The notes under the pieces were generated by a model. That model was not told where the DNA came from and ran no database searches. It saw nothing but the letters and a program-made list of their open reading frames with translations. The translations under genes and the position numbers were made by a program. From NCBI RefSeq assembly GCF_017874215.1, contig NZ_JAGGLB010000005.1, positions 294,359 through 358,358 of the forward strand: 64,000 nt of DNA. Reading direction: 5' to 3'. Positions within the stretch are counted from its first letter, which is position 1. Each line of letters starts with the position of its first letter. The stretch comes from Paenibacillus eucommiae. GTDB taxonomy: Bacteria > Bacillota > Bacilli > Paenibacillales > NBRC-103111. This document shows, in pieces, positions 35,480-44,031 of this stretch.

Positions 35480-35677
35480 TTAACGATGTTTTTGATCATT
35501 AAAGGAGCGTTTCCAGGGCAAACTGTCACGTTAGTGATGATTTTCATCGTTAAAAGATGACGGATGGCCTCTGTGGGTGGTAAAAAGGTATTTTAACGAT
35601 GTTTTTCATGGTTAAAGTAAGGTTGTGGAAAAGAGCATGTGCTTTAGCGATGTTTTTCATCGCAAAAGCACATGCTC
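35480..35677 (+). repeat. Four-palindrome array C
   Basis: Palindromes lie at 35480-35502, 35531-35553, 35592-35616 and 35633-35677. Centres at 35491, 35542, 35604 and 35655 give spacings of 51, 62 and 51 bp. The last has a 20 bp stem with one mismatch: GAGCATGTGCTTTAGCGATG pairs with CATCGCAAAAGCACATGCTC. A partial left module (CCCTCAGGAA, 35351) and linker precede it. Confidence 0.92.
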
Positions 35678-35734
35678 CTTTCATCTCTTTATCCTTAGCA
35701 CCTTTGGCCGCTAGAAAATCTCCTCCAATCAGAG

Positions 35735-35985
35735 AAAACTTTTGTTGGCTGTTCGTTTGAGCTTGGATTTCATGCGACTGGTTTTCGTGCGATTGTAGCT
35801 GAGAGAGGGAAGGGCTGTGGGAGGAAGAGCGGTAGCGTCCGCCTTTAAAGATTTGTTCCCACCCCCACATCTAATCCATTCAAGGGAACAAATCTTTAAC
35901 AGCGGCGGGAGCCCACAGCCTTTCCCTCTGCCACGCACCTAAGCCACGAACATACGCCTCAAAGGAAGCCCCCAAAGGCGTCTTT
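35735..35985 (+). repeat. Right hairpin module (copy 5)
   Basis: The outer arms are 35805-35821 and 35912-35928 (GAGGGAAGGGCTGTGGG with CCCACAGCCTTTCCCTC, one G.U). The inner stem is 14 bp (35847-35860 with 35884-35897). It ends GAAGCCCCCAAAGGCGTC-TTTTT and touches the stop codon of the minus-strand PLP gene, so both genes flanking this spacer converge on it. Confidence 0.92.
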
Positions 35986-37200
35986 TTATATGACTCTTGT
36001 CTCATTAAGCATTTGCGGTGTAATTGCGCTCAAGCCCTGCGCTAAATCACGAATAATATCGGCAGGGTCTTCAAGCCCTACGGAGAGGCGGATTAATCCG
36101 TCGCTAATGCCGAACTTCAGTCTCTCTCCTGCAGGAATGGAAGAATGCGTCATCGAGGCGGGGTGCTGCACCAGCGTTTCGGGATCACCCAGGCTGAACG
36201 ATATCATGGCCAGCTTCAGCGAGTTGATAAATTGTTTGCCCGCCATGAGCCCGCCTTCGACCTCGAAAGAAACTATGCCGCCCATCGCTTTCATTTGCTT
36301 TTTGGCCAGGCTGTGTTGCGGATGAGAAGGAAGCCCCGGATAGTTCACCCGTCGAATAGAGGGCTGGGCATCCAGAAACTCGGCAATTTGCTGCGCACTG
36401 CTGCAATGTCTTTGGACGCGGAGCCCCATTGTTTTGAGGCCTCTCAAAATCAGGAATGATTCCCACGCATTCAAGTTTTGGCCCAGATCACCCATTATTT
36501 TTTTGCGCATAAAGTCTATTTGATGTTTTTTACCGACTATGATTCCTGCAACCACGTCGCCGTGACCGTTAAGGTATTTGGTAGCGCTATGTACAACTAC
36601 ATCAGCTCCGAGTAGAAGAGGCTGCTGCAAATAAGGCGTCATAAATGTGTTATCAACAATCATGGGTATTTGAAATTGCTTACATATCGTACTGAGCTGT
36701 TGAATGTCCAAAACTGTAAGGCATGGATTCGACGGTGTCTCAATATATAGCGCTTTTGTGTTCGCTTTTACGGAAAGCTTTACTTCCTCTAAGTTTGTGC
36801 AATCTACAAAATCAAATTCTATGCCAAACCTTGGTGCAAGCGATGTCAGGAAACTGTAGGTTCCCCCATAAACATCCTTGGTCACCAAAACATGATCCCC
36901 ATGCTTCAAAAACGCTAACAAGGCTATGGATATAGCGGCCATCCCGCTGCTGACTCCCAAAGCATCTTCGCCGCCCTCAAGTTCAGCGACTTTCTGCTCT
37001 AATACCCTTAAAGTCGGATTTCCATATCGGCCATAATAGATGCCTTCTTGATCTCCCGCGACCACAGCTGCGGCTGTTTCAGCATTGGGGAACGCATAGG
37101 CTACTGCAGGAATTAATGCTTCAGAAATGGCTCCAGTCAAGGGATCGGGTGATTGTGACGAATGAATAATGCGGGTATCCATGCTCCAGTCCGTTCGCAT
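35986..37200 (-). CDS. Cys/Met metabolism PLP-dependent enzyme (methionine gamma-lyase/cystathionine gamma-synthase type)
   Basis: The 404-residue enzyme has PLP-lysine K208 in HSATKYLNGHGDVV, the phosphate-binding YYGRYGNPT near 55-63 (supplied to the partner subunit), and SSGMAAISIALLA. Members cleave or build C-S bonds of cysteine, homocysteine and methionine. The ATG at 37200 is preceded by AAGGAC. It is divergent from the URO-D/CUT1 operon across 140 bp. Whether it is a gamma-lyase, cystathionine synthase or O-acetylhomoserine sulfhydrylase cannot be settled by eye. The length and HSATKY-N-GHGDVVAG favour the lyase/synthase group. Confidence 0.9.
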   Translation of the reverse strand: MRTDWSMDTRIIHSSQSPDPLTGAISEALIPAVAYAFPNAETAAAVVAGDQEGIYYGRYGNPTLRVLEQKVAELEGGEDALGVSSGMAAISIALLAFLKHGDHVLVTKDVYGGTYSFLTSLAPRFGIEFDFVDCTNLEEVKLSVKANTKALYIETPSNPCLTVLDIQQLSTICKQFQIPMIVDNTFMTPYLQQPLLLGADVVVHSATKYLNGHGDVVAGIIVGKKHQIDFMRKKIMGDLGQNLNAWESFLILRGLKTMGLRVQRHCSSAQQIAEFLDAQPSIRRVNYPGLPSHPQHSLAKKQMKAMGGIVSFEVEGGLMAGKQFINSLKLAMISFSLGDPETLVQHPASMTHSSIPAGERLKFGISDGLIRLSVGLEDPADIIRDLAQGLSAITPQMLNETRVI

Positions 37201-37276
37201 AATCGGTGTCCTTCTTTCCTATTAAATAGCAATGATGACATTCGGATTGTAGATGATCGTATCTGAAGAAAACATA

Positions 37277-37306
37277 TTGACAGGCTGATAATACTACTGA
37301 TATCAT
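37277..37306 (+). promoter_or_regulatory. Candidate SigA promoter of the URO-D/CUT1 operon
   Basis: TTGACA (37277-37282), an 18 bp spacer and TATCAT (37301-37306), 35 bp before the preferred start codon. The spacer contains ACTACTGATATCAT, a partial palindrome. Confidence 0.6.
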
Positions 37307-37340
37307 CAACTTGTCAATCATTCGATTCGGGGGTGCTGTT

Positions 37341-38303
37341 TTGAATAAAAAGGAACGAGTTTTTGCTGCAATAAGAGGAGAGCAAGTGGATCGGGTACCA
37401 GTGGGATTCTGGCTGCATTTTCCTAAAGACAGTCATAACGGAGACCAGTCTGTTCAAGCACATGTAGATTTTTTCAAGCAAACGAATACAGACATCGTGA
37501 AAATAATGAATGAAAATCTGGTCCCTTGCACACATCAGATTAACAAAGCAACGGATTGGCAATATGTGCGTCCGATTAACATGAAGGACAAATTTGTGCT
37601 CGACCAATTGGATATCATCAAGAGAATTATGGATAAGCTTGGCGATGAGGCTGTTGTGATTACGACGATTCACGGGACTGTCGCTTCCGCATTTCATGCA
37701 AGGGGAGGCGGAGATGGATACGAAACGCTGCGTACTATGTTGTCCACTCATCTTAGAGAGGAAACGCAGATTGTTTCCGATGCTTTCCGTCATGTATCTG
37801 AGGGAGTCGCTGAATTTACCAAAGCTTGTCTGGATGCAGGAGCTCAAGGGATTTATTATGCTGCTCTTGGCGGGGAATCGAGCTTATTTACGGATGAGGA
37901 ATTCGAAGCGCATATTAAGCCAAACGACCTGATGATTCTAGAAGCTGCACAAAGTGCAAGCGCATTTAATGTATTACATATGTGTAAAGAGCAAATAAAT
38001 TTCCAAAGATACAAGGATTATAAGCCGGATGTAGTCAACTGGGCCGTGCATGATAATAACCTGACACTGCTAGAAGGTAAAAAGCTGTTTCCAGACAGCG
38101 CAGTAATCGGTGGATTGGATGACAGAAGCGGTGTTCTGGTTAATGGAACGGATGAGGAAATCGAACAGGCTGTCTACTCCATCCTCGATCAAATGGGCTC
38201 AAAGAAATTTATTTTGGGTGCTGATTGCACGCTGCCAACTGAAATATCTTACGCTAAAATAAAAACTGCTGTGGAAGCTGTAGAAAAATATAATAAAAAA
38301 TAA
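37341..38303 (+). CDS. Uroporphyrinogen decarboxylase (URO-D) superfamily protein
   Basis: I choose the TTG at 37341 because GGGGGTG lies 7 bases upstream. An earlier TTG at 37311 has no ribosome site. The product is 320 residues: NKKERVFAAIRGEQVDRVPVGFW is the URO-D superfamily opening, and the C-terminus GADCTLPTEISYAKIKTAVEAV is equally typical. True HemE is in haem operons and has PRQAGR-like arginines, which are absent here (GFWLHFP instead). The closer relatives are the cobamide methyltransferase-like URO-D proteins. It begins an operon with a CUT1 transporter, so it probably acts on the imported compound or a methylated derivative. The reaction is unknown. Confidence 0.85.
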   Translation: MNKKERVFAAIRGEQVDRVPVGFWLHFPKDSHNGDQSVQAHVDFFKQTNTDIVKIMNENLVPCTHQINKATDWQYVRPINMKDKFVLDQLDIIKRIMDKLGDEAVVITTIHGTVASAFHARGGGDGYETLRTMLSTHLREETQIVSDAFRHVSEGVAEFTKACLDAGAQGIYYAALGGESSLFTDEEFEAHIKPNDLMILEAAQSASAFNVLHMCKEQINFQRYKDYKPDVVNWAVHDNNLTLLEGKKLFPDSAVIGGLDDRSGVLVNGTDEEIEQAVYSILDQMGSKKFILGADCTLPTEISYAKIKTAVEAVEKYNKK

Positions 38304-38372
38304 CATTAATACCGATATATAGGAAGTACGAAACAGTGAACCTGTTTTGATAAAAAAAGGGGAGTGAAATGA

Positions 38373-39776
38373 ATGAGGAAAAAGACGTTATTTATGCTCG
38401 GTGTTTGCGCGTTAGCTATGGCCATTCTGATGACAGGCTGTGGCAGTGGAGACAAGAAAACGACCGAGACACCGGCAGGATCACCAGCCGCCGGCGCAAC
38501 TGATAATGCCAACAAGGCTTTTCCCGCTGGCAAGCTGGTCATTTATGGTTATGGACAGCCGCAATTTCTAGGTGAGTTCTATAACAACTGGCTGGAGCGC
38601 AACAAGGAAATTGCCCCGGACGTGAAAATCGAAATTATCCAAACTGAAGGCGAGGCTGATGCCCGTCAGAAGGTAGTAACATCCTATGCTTCAGGTGCTT
38701 ATGATGATATGCCTGACGTGATTCAAACGGCTCCAGTAAGCATGATCGATATGGCTGAAGGCGGCATTTTGATGGACTTGACCGAATTCCTGCAGCCGCT
38801 TGAGGACAAGCTGGTTGATGGGGCTTTGAATCAACTGAAATACAAAGGCAAAATCTACGGATTGCCAGATGCAGTAAGACCGCAGCTTATGTTCTACAAC
38901 AAAGAAATATTCGATAAATATAACATTGATCCAGCTGAAATGGACACGGTTGAAGGTTATTTGGAAGTTGGACGCAAGCTTAAGGAAGCTAGCGGCGGCA
39001 AAGTGTTCCTTACTTATATTGATCCAGGTGCCAACACATGGAGATATTTTGGACGTAGAGGCTTTATGCCTCAAGCTAACGCCAAGATTTGGGACGATGC
39101 GGGGAATGTCGTAATCGATACAGACCCGGGTGCCAAGATGGCATTCCAGACCATTGAAACACTGGTTAAAGAGAATCTGGTTCTGAAGAGTGCCATTATG
39201 CAGCCGCCACTTTATGATGCAACCCGTAACGGTGAAGTTGCGACCTATGGTATTGGCGCATTCTGGGATGAATTCTTAAGAAAGAATGTATCCGATATGT
39301 CAGGAAACTGGAGAGTTATGCCTGCACCTGCTTATAAAGAAATTGGCAAGCGTGGAGCTCCGGTAACTAGCATGTTCAGCTTGATCAATAAGCCGGATGC
39401 TAAATATGCCGAGCTGTTCAAGAAGATCTGGTATGATTTCCATTTTGATGCTAAAGAAAGGCAAACATGGACAGAATCCATGGAATCACAGAACGCTCCA
39501 TATGCAAATCCGATTACAAAGGATCTGCTTGCTGATGCATTCTGGAAACAGCCTTCTCCATTCTATGGCGGTCAATCGTTCAGAGAAATGGAAGGAGCAG
39601 GTCTTGCCAATGGCGCGGAAAACCTCCGCATCACGACTTCCGATGCTGAAGCGGACAAGATTATTTCCTCCGAAATCGAGAAATTCGTTGCTGGTGCACA
39701 AACGATGGACGAAGCCATCGCCAGTATGGGGAAAAACCTGAAAGCGAAAATCGGAAAAGCGACTCCGAATCAATAA
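38373..39776 (+). CDS. Extracellular solute-binding lipoprotein (CUT1)
   Basis: The 467-residue binding protein has a lipoprotein signal peptide (lipobox LMTGC, Cys23) and a Lys/Thr/Ala/Gly linker. The mature part resembles CUT1 binding proteins (GLPDAVRPQLMFYNKEIFDKY; AVTSMFSLINK-like region). AAGGGGAGTG precedes the ATG. It is followed by a strong hairpin and two permeases. No ATPase gene is linked, so a shared MsmX-type ATPase is expected. Confidence 0.93.
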   Translation: MRKKTLFMLGVCALAMAILMTGCGSGDKKTTETPAGSPAAGATDNANKAFPAGKLVIYGYGQPQFLGEFYNNWLERNKEIAPDVKIEIIQTEGEADARQKVVTSYASGAYDDMPDVIQTAPVSMIDMAEGGILMDLTEFLQPLEDKLVDGALNQLKYKGKIYGLPDAVRPQLMFYNKEIFDKYNIDPAEMDTVEGYLEVGRKLKEASGGKVFLTYIDPGANTWRYFGRRGFMPQANAKIWDDAGNVVIDTDPGAKMAFQTIETLVKENLVLKSAIMQPPLYDATRNGEVATYGIGAFWDEFLRKNVSDMSGNWRVMPAPAYKEIGKRGAPVTSMFSLINKPDAKYAELFKKIWYDFHFDAKERQTWTESMESQNAPYANPITKDLLADAFWKQPSPFYGGQSFREMEGAGLANGAENLRITTSDAEADKIISSEIEKFVAGAQTMDEAIASMGKNLKAKIGKATPNQ

Positions 39777-39784
39777 TGCAGTAA

Positions 39785-39835
39785 AACCAAATAAGCTTTG
39801 TATGGATGTTTCGATCTGTACAAGGCTTATTGGTT
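39785..39835 (+). terminator. Hairpin between binding-protein and permease genes
   Basis: AACCAAATAAGCTTTGTA pairs with TACAAGGCTTATTGGTT with one bulge and one G.U. No T-run follows. Such hairpins after binding-protein genes usually protect the upstream mRNA and reduce permease expression relative to the binding protein. Confidence 0.7.
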
Positions 39836-39875
39836 ATAGTACGGTTAATGGAATACTTTTGAGTAAGGGTGGGGT

Positions 39876-40763
39876 ATGATGACGGCCAATAAATTCATGA
39901 GGGCATTCAAAAAGTATCGGAATCCGTATCTGTTTATATCGCCATTTTTTTTACTATTTATTGTATTTCAGCTGTTTCCGATGGTTTGGTCCTTTTTTAT
40001 TAGCTTTACGGAATGGAACGGGATGGGAGAAGCCAAGCAGGTCGGAATGAAGAACTACGTTACTTTGTACCATGACTACATGTTTTGGGATGCTGTAAAA
40101 AATACGTTTATTTATTGGGTTTCCGCTATCTTGCTGATCATTCCCCTGGCGCTTCTGATTTCTGTACTCTTAAATTATAGAAAGCTGCGGGCCAAAACCT
40201 TCTTTAAAAGTGTGACCTTTTTCCCTTATGTATGTGCGGCTGTTGCCATGGGCCTGATTTTCAAAATGATGTTTGATTATAATGCCGGCATTATCAATGA
40301 GCTGTTTGGTTTTTTTGGAGCGGCGCCTGTGGAATGGATGACAAGCATATCTTTATCCAAAATTCCGGTCATTGTGCTCAACGTTTGGCGCAACACACCC
40401 TGGTTTACGATGATTATTTTATCCGGTCTTCTGAGTATCCCTGAAGATTACTATGAATCTGCAAGAATAGATGGAGCGAATAGCTTGCAGCAGTTTTTCA
40501 AAATAACATTGCCGTCTCTCGGCAGCATCTTATTTTTCTGCTTTATCATATTGACGGTAGATTCCTGGAACATTTTCACAGAGCCCTTTATTTTAAAAGG
40601 TCCAAGTACTTCCAACATCTCCATGTTTCAATATATGTATGAAAATAGTTTTATTCTTTTTAAATTCGGATACGCCGCTGCAATTGGTTATGTACTGACG
40701 ATGATCTTGTTCGTACTGTCGATCCTGCAGTTCGTTCTTATGAGAAAACAGGGTGAGGTCTAA
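39876..40763 (+). CDS. CUT1 ABC transporter permease (MalF-like)
   Basis: The 295-residue permease has six hydrophobic segments, the N-terminal YRNPYLFISPFFLLFIVFQL opening and the EAA loop region YYESARIDGANSLQQFFKIT. AAGGGTGGGG lies upstream of tandem ATG codons (39876, 39879). It is the first permease of the URO-D-linked importer. Confidence 0.93.
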   Translation: MMTANKFMRAFKKYRNPYLFISPFFLLFIVFQLFPMVWSFFISFTEWNGMGEAKQVGMKNYVTLYHDYMFWDAVKNTFIYWVSAILLIIPLALLISVLLNYRKLRAKTFFKSVTFFPYVCAAVAMGLIFKMMFDYNAGIINELFGFFGAAPVEWMTSISLSKIPVIVLNVWRNTPWFTMIILSGLLSIPEDYYESARIDGANSLQQFFKITLPSLGSILFFCFIILTVDSWNIFTEPFILKGPSTSNISMFQYMYENSFILFKFGYAAAIGYVLTMILFVLSILQFVLMRKQGEV

Positions 40764-40790
40764 TACATGTTGACCAGGGGGCGGATGCCA

Positions 40791-41633
40791 ATGATACAAG
40801 CCAAACCAAAAATGAAAATCTCCAGTTTATTTGTTTATATAGGGTTAATTGTGATCGCTGTCTTTTCCATTTTTCCGGTTATCTGGATGATGGGTATTTC
40901 CTTGAAGCCCGTCACTGAAAGCGTAGCCGGCTTCGGTGCGATGTATACTTCCCATCCAACTTGGCAAAATTTTGCGAGCATTTTCAAGCTTATGCCTTTT
41001 TGGCATAATGCCTGGAATAGTGTTTTCACCACATTGGTCGGTATGGTAAGCACGCTGTTCTTCTGTTCGCTTGCCGGCTTTGCTTTTGCTAAATTTCAGT
41101 TTCCTGGCAGGAATGTTTTGTTTTACGTAGTTATTGCCACCATGCTAATCCCTTTGGAGGTTGGGATCGTTCCTCTTTTTATCATTATGCGCAAGCTGGA
41201 GCTGATCAACAGCCTTTGGTCTCTTATTATTCCTAAAGCGGCCACGGCAGTAGGTATTTTCTATATGAGACAGTACATTATGGCTGTACCGACAGAGATT
41301 CTGGAATCTGCGAAGATGGATGGCTGTTCTGATTTCAGGACGTACCGCAGCATCATTTTACCGATTATTAAACCGGCTCTCGCTTCCTGGGCAGCCCTTA
41401 CGGTGATTGCCAGATGGAATGATTTCTTTTGGCCGCTGATTTTTTTACGCACGAAGGAAAAGTTTACTTTAATGGTTTCGATATCCCTTCTGCCTGTAAG
41501 TGAGGGCTTGTCTACACCGTGGCCTGTGATTATGGCTGGTACTTCCATGGCAGTTATTCCTATTATGCTGCTGTATTTCATTTTTCAAAGATATCAGGTT
41601 GCAGGACTCTCAAGCGGTGCTGTAAAAGGTTAA
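40791..41633 (+). CDS. CUT1 ABC transporter permease (MalG-like)
   Basis: A start at ATG 40791 (280 residues) fits AGGGGG at 40776-40781 better than the upstream in-frame codons at 40767 and 40785. Six hydrophobic segments, the EAA loop EILESAKMDGCSDFRTYRSI and the C-terminal GLSSGAVKG identify the MalG class. It pairs with the preceding permease and shares its transcript. Confidence 0.92.
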   Translation: MIQAKPKMKISSLFVYIGLIVIAVFSIFPVIWMMGISLKPVTESVAGFGAMYTSHPTWQNFASIFKLMPFWHNAWNSVFTTLVGMVSTLFFCSLAGFAFAKFQFPGRNVLFYVVIATMLIPLEVGIVPLFIIMRKLELINSLWSLIIPKAATAVGIFYMRQYIMAVPTEILESAKMDGCSDFRTYRSIILPIIKPALASWAALTVIARWNDFFWPLIFLRTKEKFTLMVSISLLPVSEGLSTPWPVIMAGTSMAVIPIMLLYFIFQRYQVAGLSSGAVKG

Positions 41634-41730
41634 GGCATTGATGATGATGTTATAGTATAATGGGGCAAAGCGTTCTTTAATACTCGTATTGAAGCCGAAT
41701 TACACAAAATAATATAGTGCAGAGGTTATC

Positions 41731-42375
41731 ATGAAAGCAAAAACGTCATTAAAGGATGAAATCCGTAGCAAAATCATTACGGAAATTACAGCAGGGAACT
41801 TCTCAGTTGACAGTGTACTTACGGAAAAAAAATTGATCGAAATGTTTAATGTGAGCAAATCGCCGGTTCGAGAGGCTTTGGTGGAGCTTTGTAATGAAAA
41901 AGTGCTGGAAAGCATGCCAAGATACGGCTATCGGATCGTGCAGCTGGATGCCAAAAGTATACTGGATGCGATTGAAGTCAGACAATTACTGGAGCTGTCG
42001 GCATTTGAGAAGACGATACCACATTTGAACGAAGAGAAAATTGATATCCTTAGAAGACATAACGAGGAGCACGACCGAAGCCGGATATCGGTGGATGTAT
42101 GGACCCATTGGAACTACAACAATAAATTTCACCTTCTGTTGATCAGCTTTGCCGATAATCCATTGATGTACGAAATGCTTGAGAAAATACTGGGTATGCT
42201 ATCCAGAGCGTATGCGCAATATTACTGGAATCGTTGGAAAACCATTATTTCCAGCATGGATATTGAGTCCCACTCCTCCATATTAAAAGCTTTGGAGCAG
42301 AAAGACTATGCTCTCGCGGCGGAAAAGCTGAAGGCGGACATTTTATTTGTGGGCGAGCAGCTGCGCATCAAATAA
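41731..42375 (+). CDS. GntR-family regulator, FadR subfamily
   Basis: The 214-residue protein has an N-terminal GntR winged helix (about 8-70; VLTEKKLIEMFNVSKSPVRE) and a C-terminal all-helical FCD domain, which usually binds a carboxylic acid through a metal held by Asp and His residues. AGAGG precedes the ATG. It is the last gene of the URO-D/CUT1 operon and is probably its own ligand-responsive regulator. A carboxylated ligand is suggested by the domain, not shown. Confidence 0.92.
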   Translation: MKAKTSLKDEIRSKIITEITAGNFSVDSVLTEKKLIEMFNVSKSPVREALVELCNEKVLESMPRYGYRIVQLDAKSILDAIEVRQLLELSAFEKTIPHLNEEKIDILRRHNEEHDRSRISVDVWTHWNYNNKFHLLLISFADNPLMYEMLEKILGMLSRAYAQYYWNRWKTIISSMDIESHSSILKALEQKDYALAAEKLKADILFVGEQLRIK

Positions 42376-42445
42376 GAGTGCAGAGATAAGAGTGCTGCTA
42401 CACTGAAGATTTTTAAGAAAGCAAGTTGTTGTTACGCTAGGCTGG

Positions 42446-42467
42446 GCACCCGATGGGTGCTTTTTTT
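42446..42467 (+). terminator. Intrinsic terminator after the GntR gene
   Basis: GCACCC (42446-42451), GAT, GGGTGC (42455-42460), then seven T. Confidence 0.9.
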
Positions 42468-42500
42468 GTTTGAAGTTACTGGAAAGCTATAAAGAAGTCC

Positions 42501-42536
42501 AAATTTTCATTATTGTCACTATCCCTTTCCCTCAGA
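42501..42536 (+). repeat. Composite repeat family, left module (copy 6)
   Basis: AAATTTTCATTATTGTCACT then ATCCCTTTCCCTCAG. The preceding phrase GAAGTTACTGGAAAGCTATA (42473) recurs before copies at 46713 and 50034, directly after terminator T-runs. Confidence 0.8.
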
Positions 42537-42593
42537 AACCAGAGGTCTGGTGGCTGTCTCATCGGACTCCTCCGTTTGGTAGTGTTTGCTTCA

Positions 42594-42780
42594 CTTAACG
42601 AAATTTTCATCGTTAAGTTAGTGTTTCCAGGTCAATATGTCACGTTAATGATGTTTTTCATCGCTAAATGAGGATTGAGGGCCTCTCTGGACGGTAAAAA
42701 GAGATTTTAACGATGTTTTTCATTGTTAAAATAAGTATTTGGTGCGCCCCCGGAGAGTTAGCGATGAAAAACATCGTTAA
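42594..42780 (+). repeat. Four-palindrome array D
   Basis: Palindromes lie at 42594-42617, 42645-42667, 42704-42732 and 42758-42780, with centre spacings of about 50.5, 62 and 51 bp. The third has 12 bp arms (ATTTTAACGATG with CATTGTTAAAAT). No right hairpin module follows before the minus-strand WYL gene. Confidence 0.92.
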
Positions 42781-42850
42781 AGTTGACGGAAATACGCCTC
42801 AATTCCCTTCAACTCTTCACTTGGACAAAAGTGTCAATCTGATAAGAGGC

Positions 42851-43897
42851 TCAGTTCTCTTTACGATACAAAGCCATAATAGCCCTGGCTTCAGATATAA
42901 CCCGGTCCCGCAGCTCTGCAGGTGCCAGCGCTTCTGCAAGCGGGCCAAAGCCCAGCAGCATTTCGCAGGCAGATTCCAGCGTATGGAATTCAACTTCGGC
43001 TTCAATGAGTCCGTTTTCCGCAGGATAAGTGTGCAGCACCCGGATATAGCGCTCTTGGGCTATGCGCGGCAGAAGCTTCTCACTTAGCCGCAGGTGGGCT
43101 GGATAGCGCGGCAGCTTAGATTTGAATTGCTCCGTGGATTGCCCCCAATACTGGGCCAGATCGAAATCAGCAGGAGGGGTGAATGTTTCCTCCAGCATTT
43201 GGGCATCAAGCAGACGGGAGATCCGATAGGTGCGCATTTCCTCAATCCCCTCGATCTCCACAACCCCCACAATCCCCTCAATCTTCGCGATTTCTCCGCT
43301 TTCCGCGATTTCTCCAATTTCACGGATTTTCCCGTAAACAGCTGCCACTAAATACCAGACGCTGCGTTTGGCCACTAGGCCCAAAGGATGGACAATGCGC
43401 TGCACAACAGCTCCATCCCGCTTGTAATGTATGGATAATTTACGCTGCTCCCAGACGGCTTCCTGCACGGCTGCCAAGTGGGGCAGCGATTCGTTTGACT
43501 GATGCCAGCCTGCGCCATCGACATGAAGGCGCTGCCTGACATATTCGGCGTCCTTCTGCACGGTGGCAGGCGATGCTGCGAGCAGCTTCTGAAAGGCGGC
43601 CTCGAAGTCGGCACCCATGCCCAGATCGCTGAGCAGGCTGGAGGAGCGAATGAGCAGAAGGGCTTGAATTTCTCCGGCCTTCATCCCCGTCAAATCGGTG
43701 CGGTAGCCTTCTGTCAAAGCCCAGCCTCCATTTGAGCCGCGCTCGGCATACACCGGAATGCCAGAAGCGCTTAGCGCTTCCATATCTCGATGAATGGTCC
43801 TCTCGGAAACCTCTAATTTCTCTGCAAGCTGCCTGGATGACAGGCGCCCGTGATTTTGCAGCAGCAATAATATAGACAGTAAGCGGTCTGCCCGCAA
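42851..43897 (-). CDS. WYL-domain (YafY-type) transcriptional regulator
   Basis: The 348-residue protein starts at TTG with AAGGAGG upstream. An N-terminal helix-turn-helix (about 1-60; SRQLAEKLEVSERTIHRDME) is followed by a WYL domain (about 140-320), which senses ligands or nucleic acids. Between them sits a low-complexity insert of REIGEIAESGEIAKIEGI-type repeats (nt about 43220-43340) that looks like a tandem expansion of a 12-15 bp unit inside the coding frame. It is divergent from the SDR gene, with a paired TGTCAT motif between them, and probably controls it. Confidence 0.92.
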   Translation of the reverse strand: MRADRLLSILLLLQNHGRLSSRQLAEKLEVSERTIHRDMEALSASGIPVYAERGSNGGWALTEGYRTDLTGMKAGEIQALLLIRSSSLLSDLGMGADFEAAFQKLLAASPATVQKDAEYVRQRLHVDGAGWHQSNESLPHLAAVQEAVWEQRKLSIHYKRDGAVVQRIVHPLGLVAKRSVWYLVAAVYGKIREIGEIAESGEIAKIEGIVGVVEIEGIEEMRTYRISRLLDAQMLEETFTPPADFDLAQYWGQSTEQFKSKLPRYPAHLRLSEKLLPRIAQERYIRVLHTYPAENGLIEAEVEFHTLESACEMLLGFGPLAEALAPAELRDRVISEARAIMALYRKEN

Positions 43898-43956
43898 AGG
43901 CGATCCCTCCTTGAAGCTGGATTTGAAATGGATGCTTTTAGTTTATCACACTAATA

Positions 43957-43972
43957 TGTCATTAGCTGTCAT
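43957..43972. promoter_or_regulatory. Candidate operator between the WYL and SDR genes
   Basis: TGTCAT at 43957-43962 repeats at 43967-43972, exactly 10 bp (one helical turn) apart, within the near-palindrome TATGTCATTAGCTGTCATA. It is the best regulator-site candidate in the 134 bp divergent spacer. Confidence 0.45.
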
Positions 43973-44031
43973 ATATGTTGGGGTAAACTAATATAGACTC
44001 ATAAATTAATGCTGATAGGAGCGGATATATA

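Noticed and set aside
37201..37310. SAM or T-box riboswitch upstream of the PLP enzyme gene
   Set aside because: The divergent spacer is only about 140 bp to the URO-D start and holds a promoter. No riboswitch core or T-box sequence was found.
43094..43539. + strand frames inside the WYL regulator gene
   Set aside because: They are antisense to a coherent HTH-WYL protein and owe their length to the GC-rich low-complexity insert.
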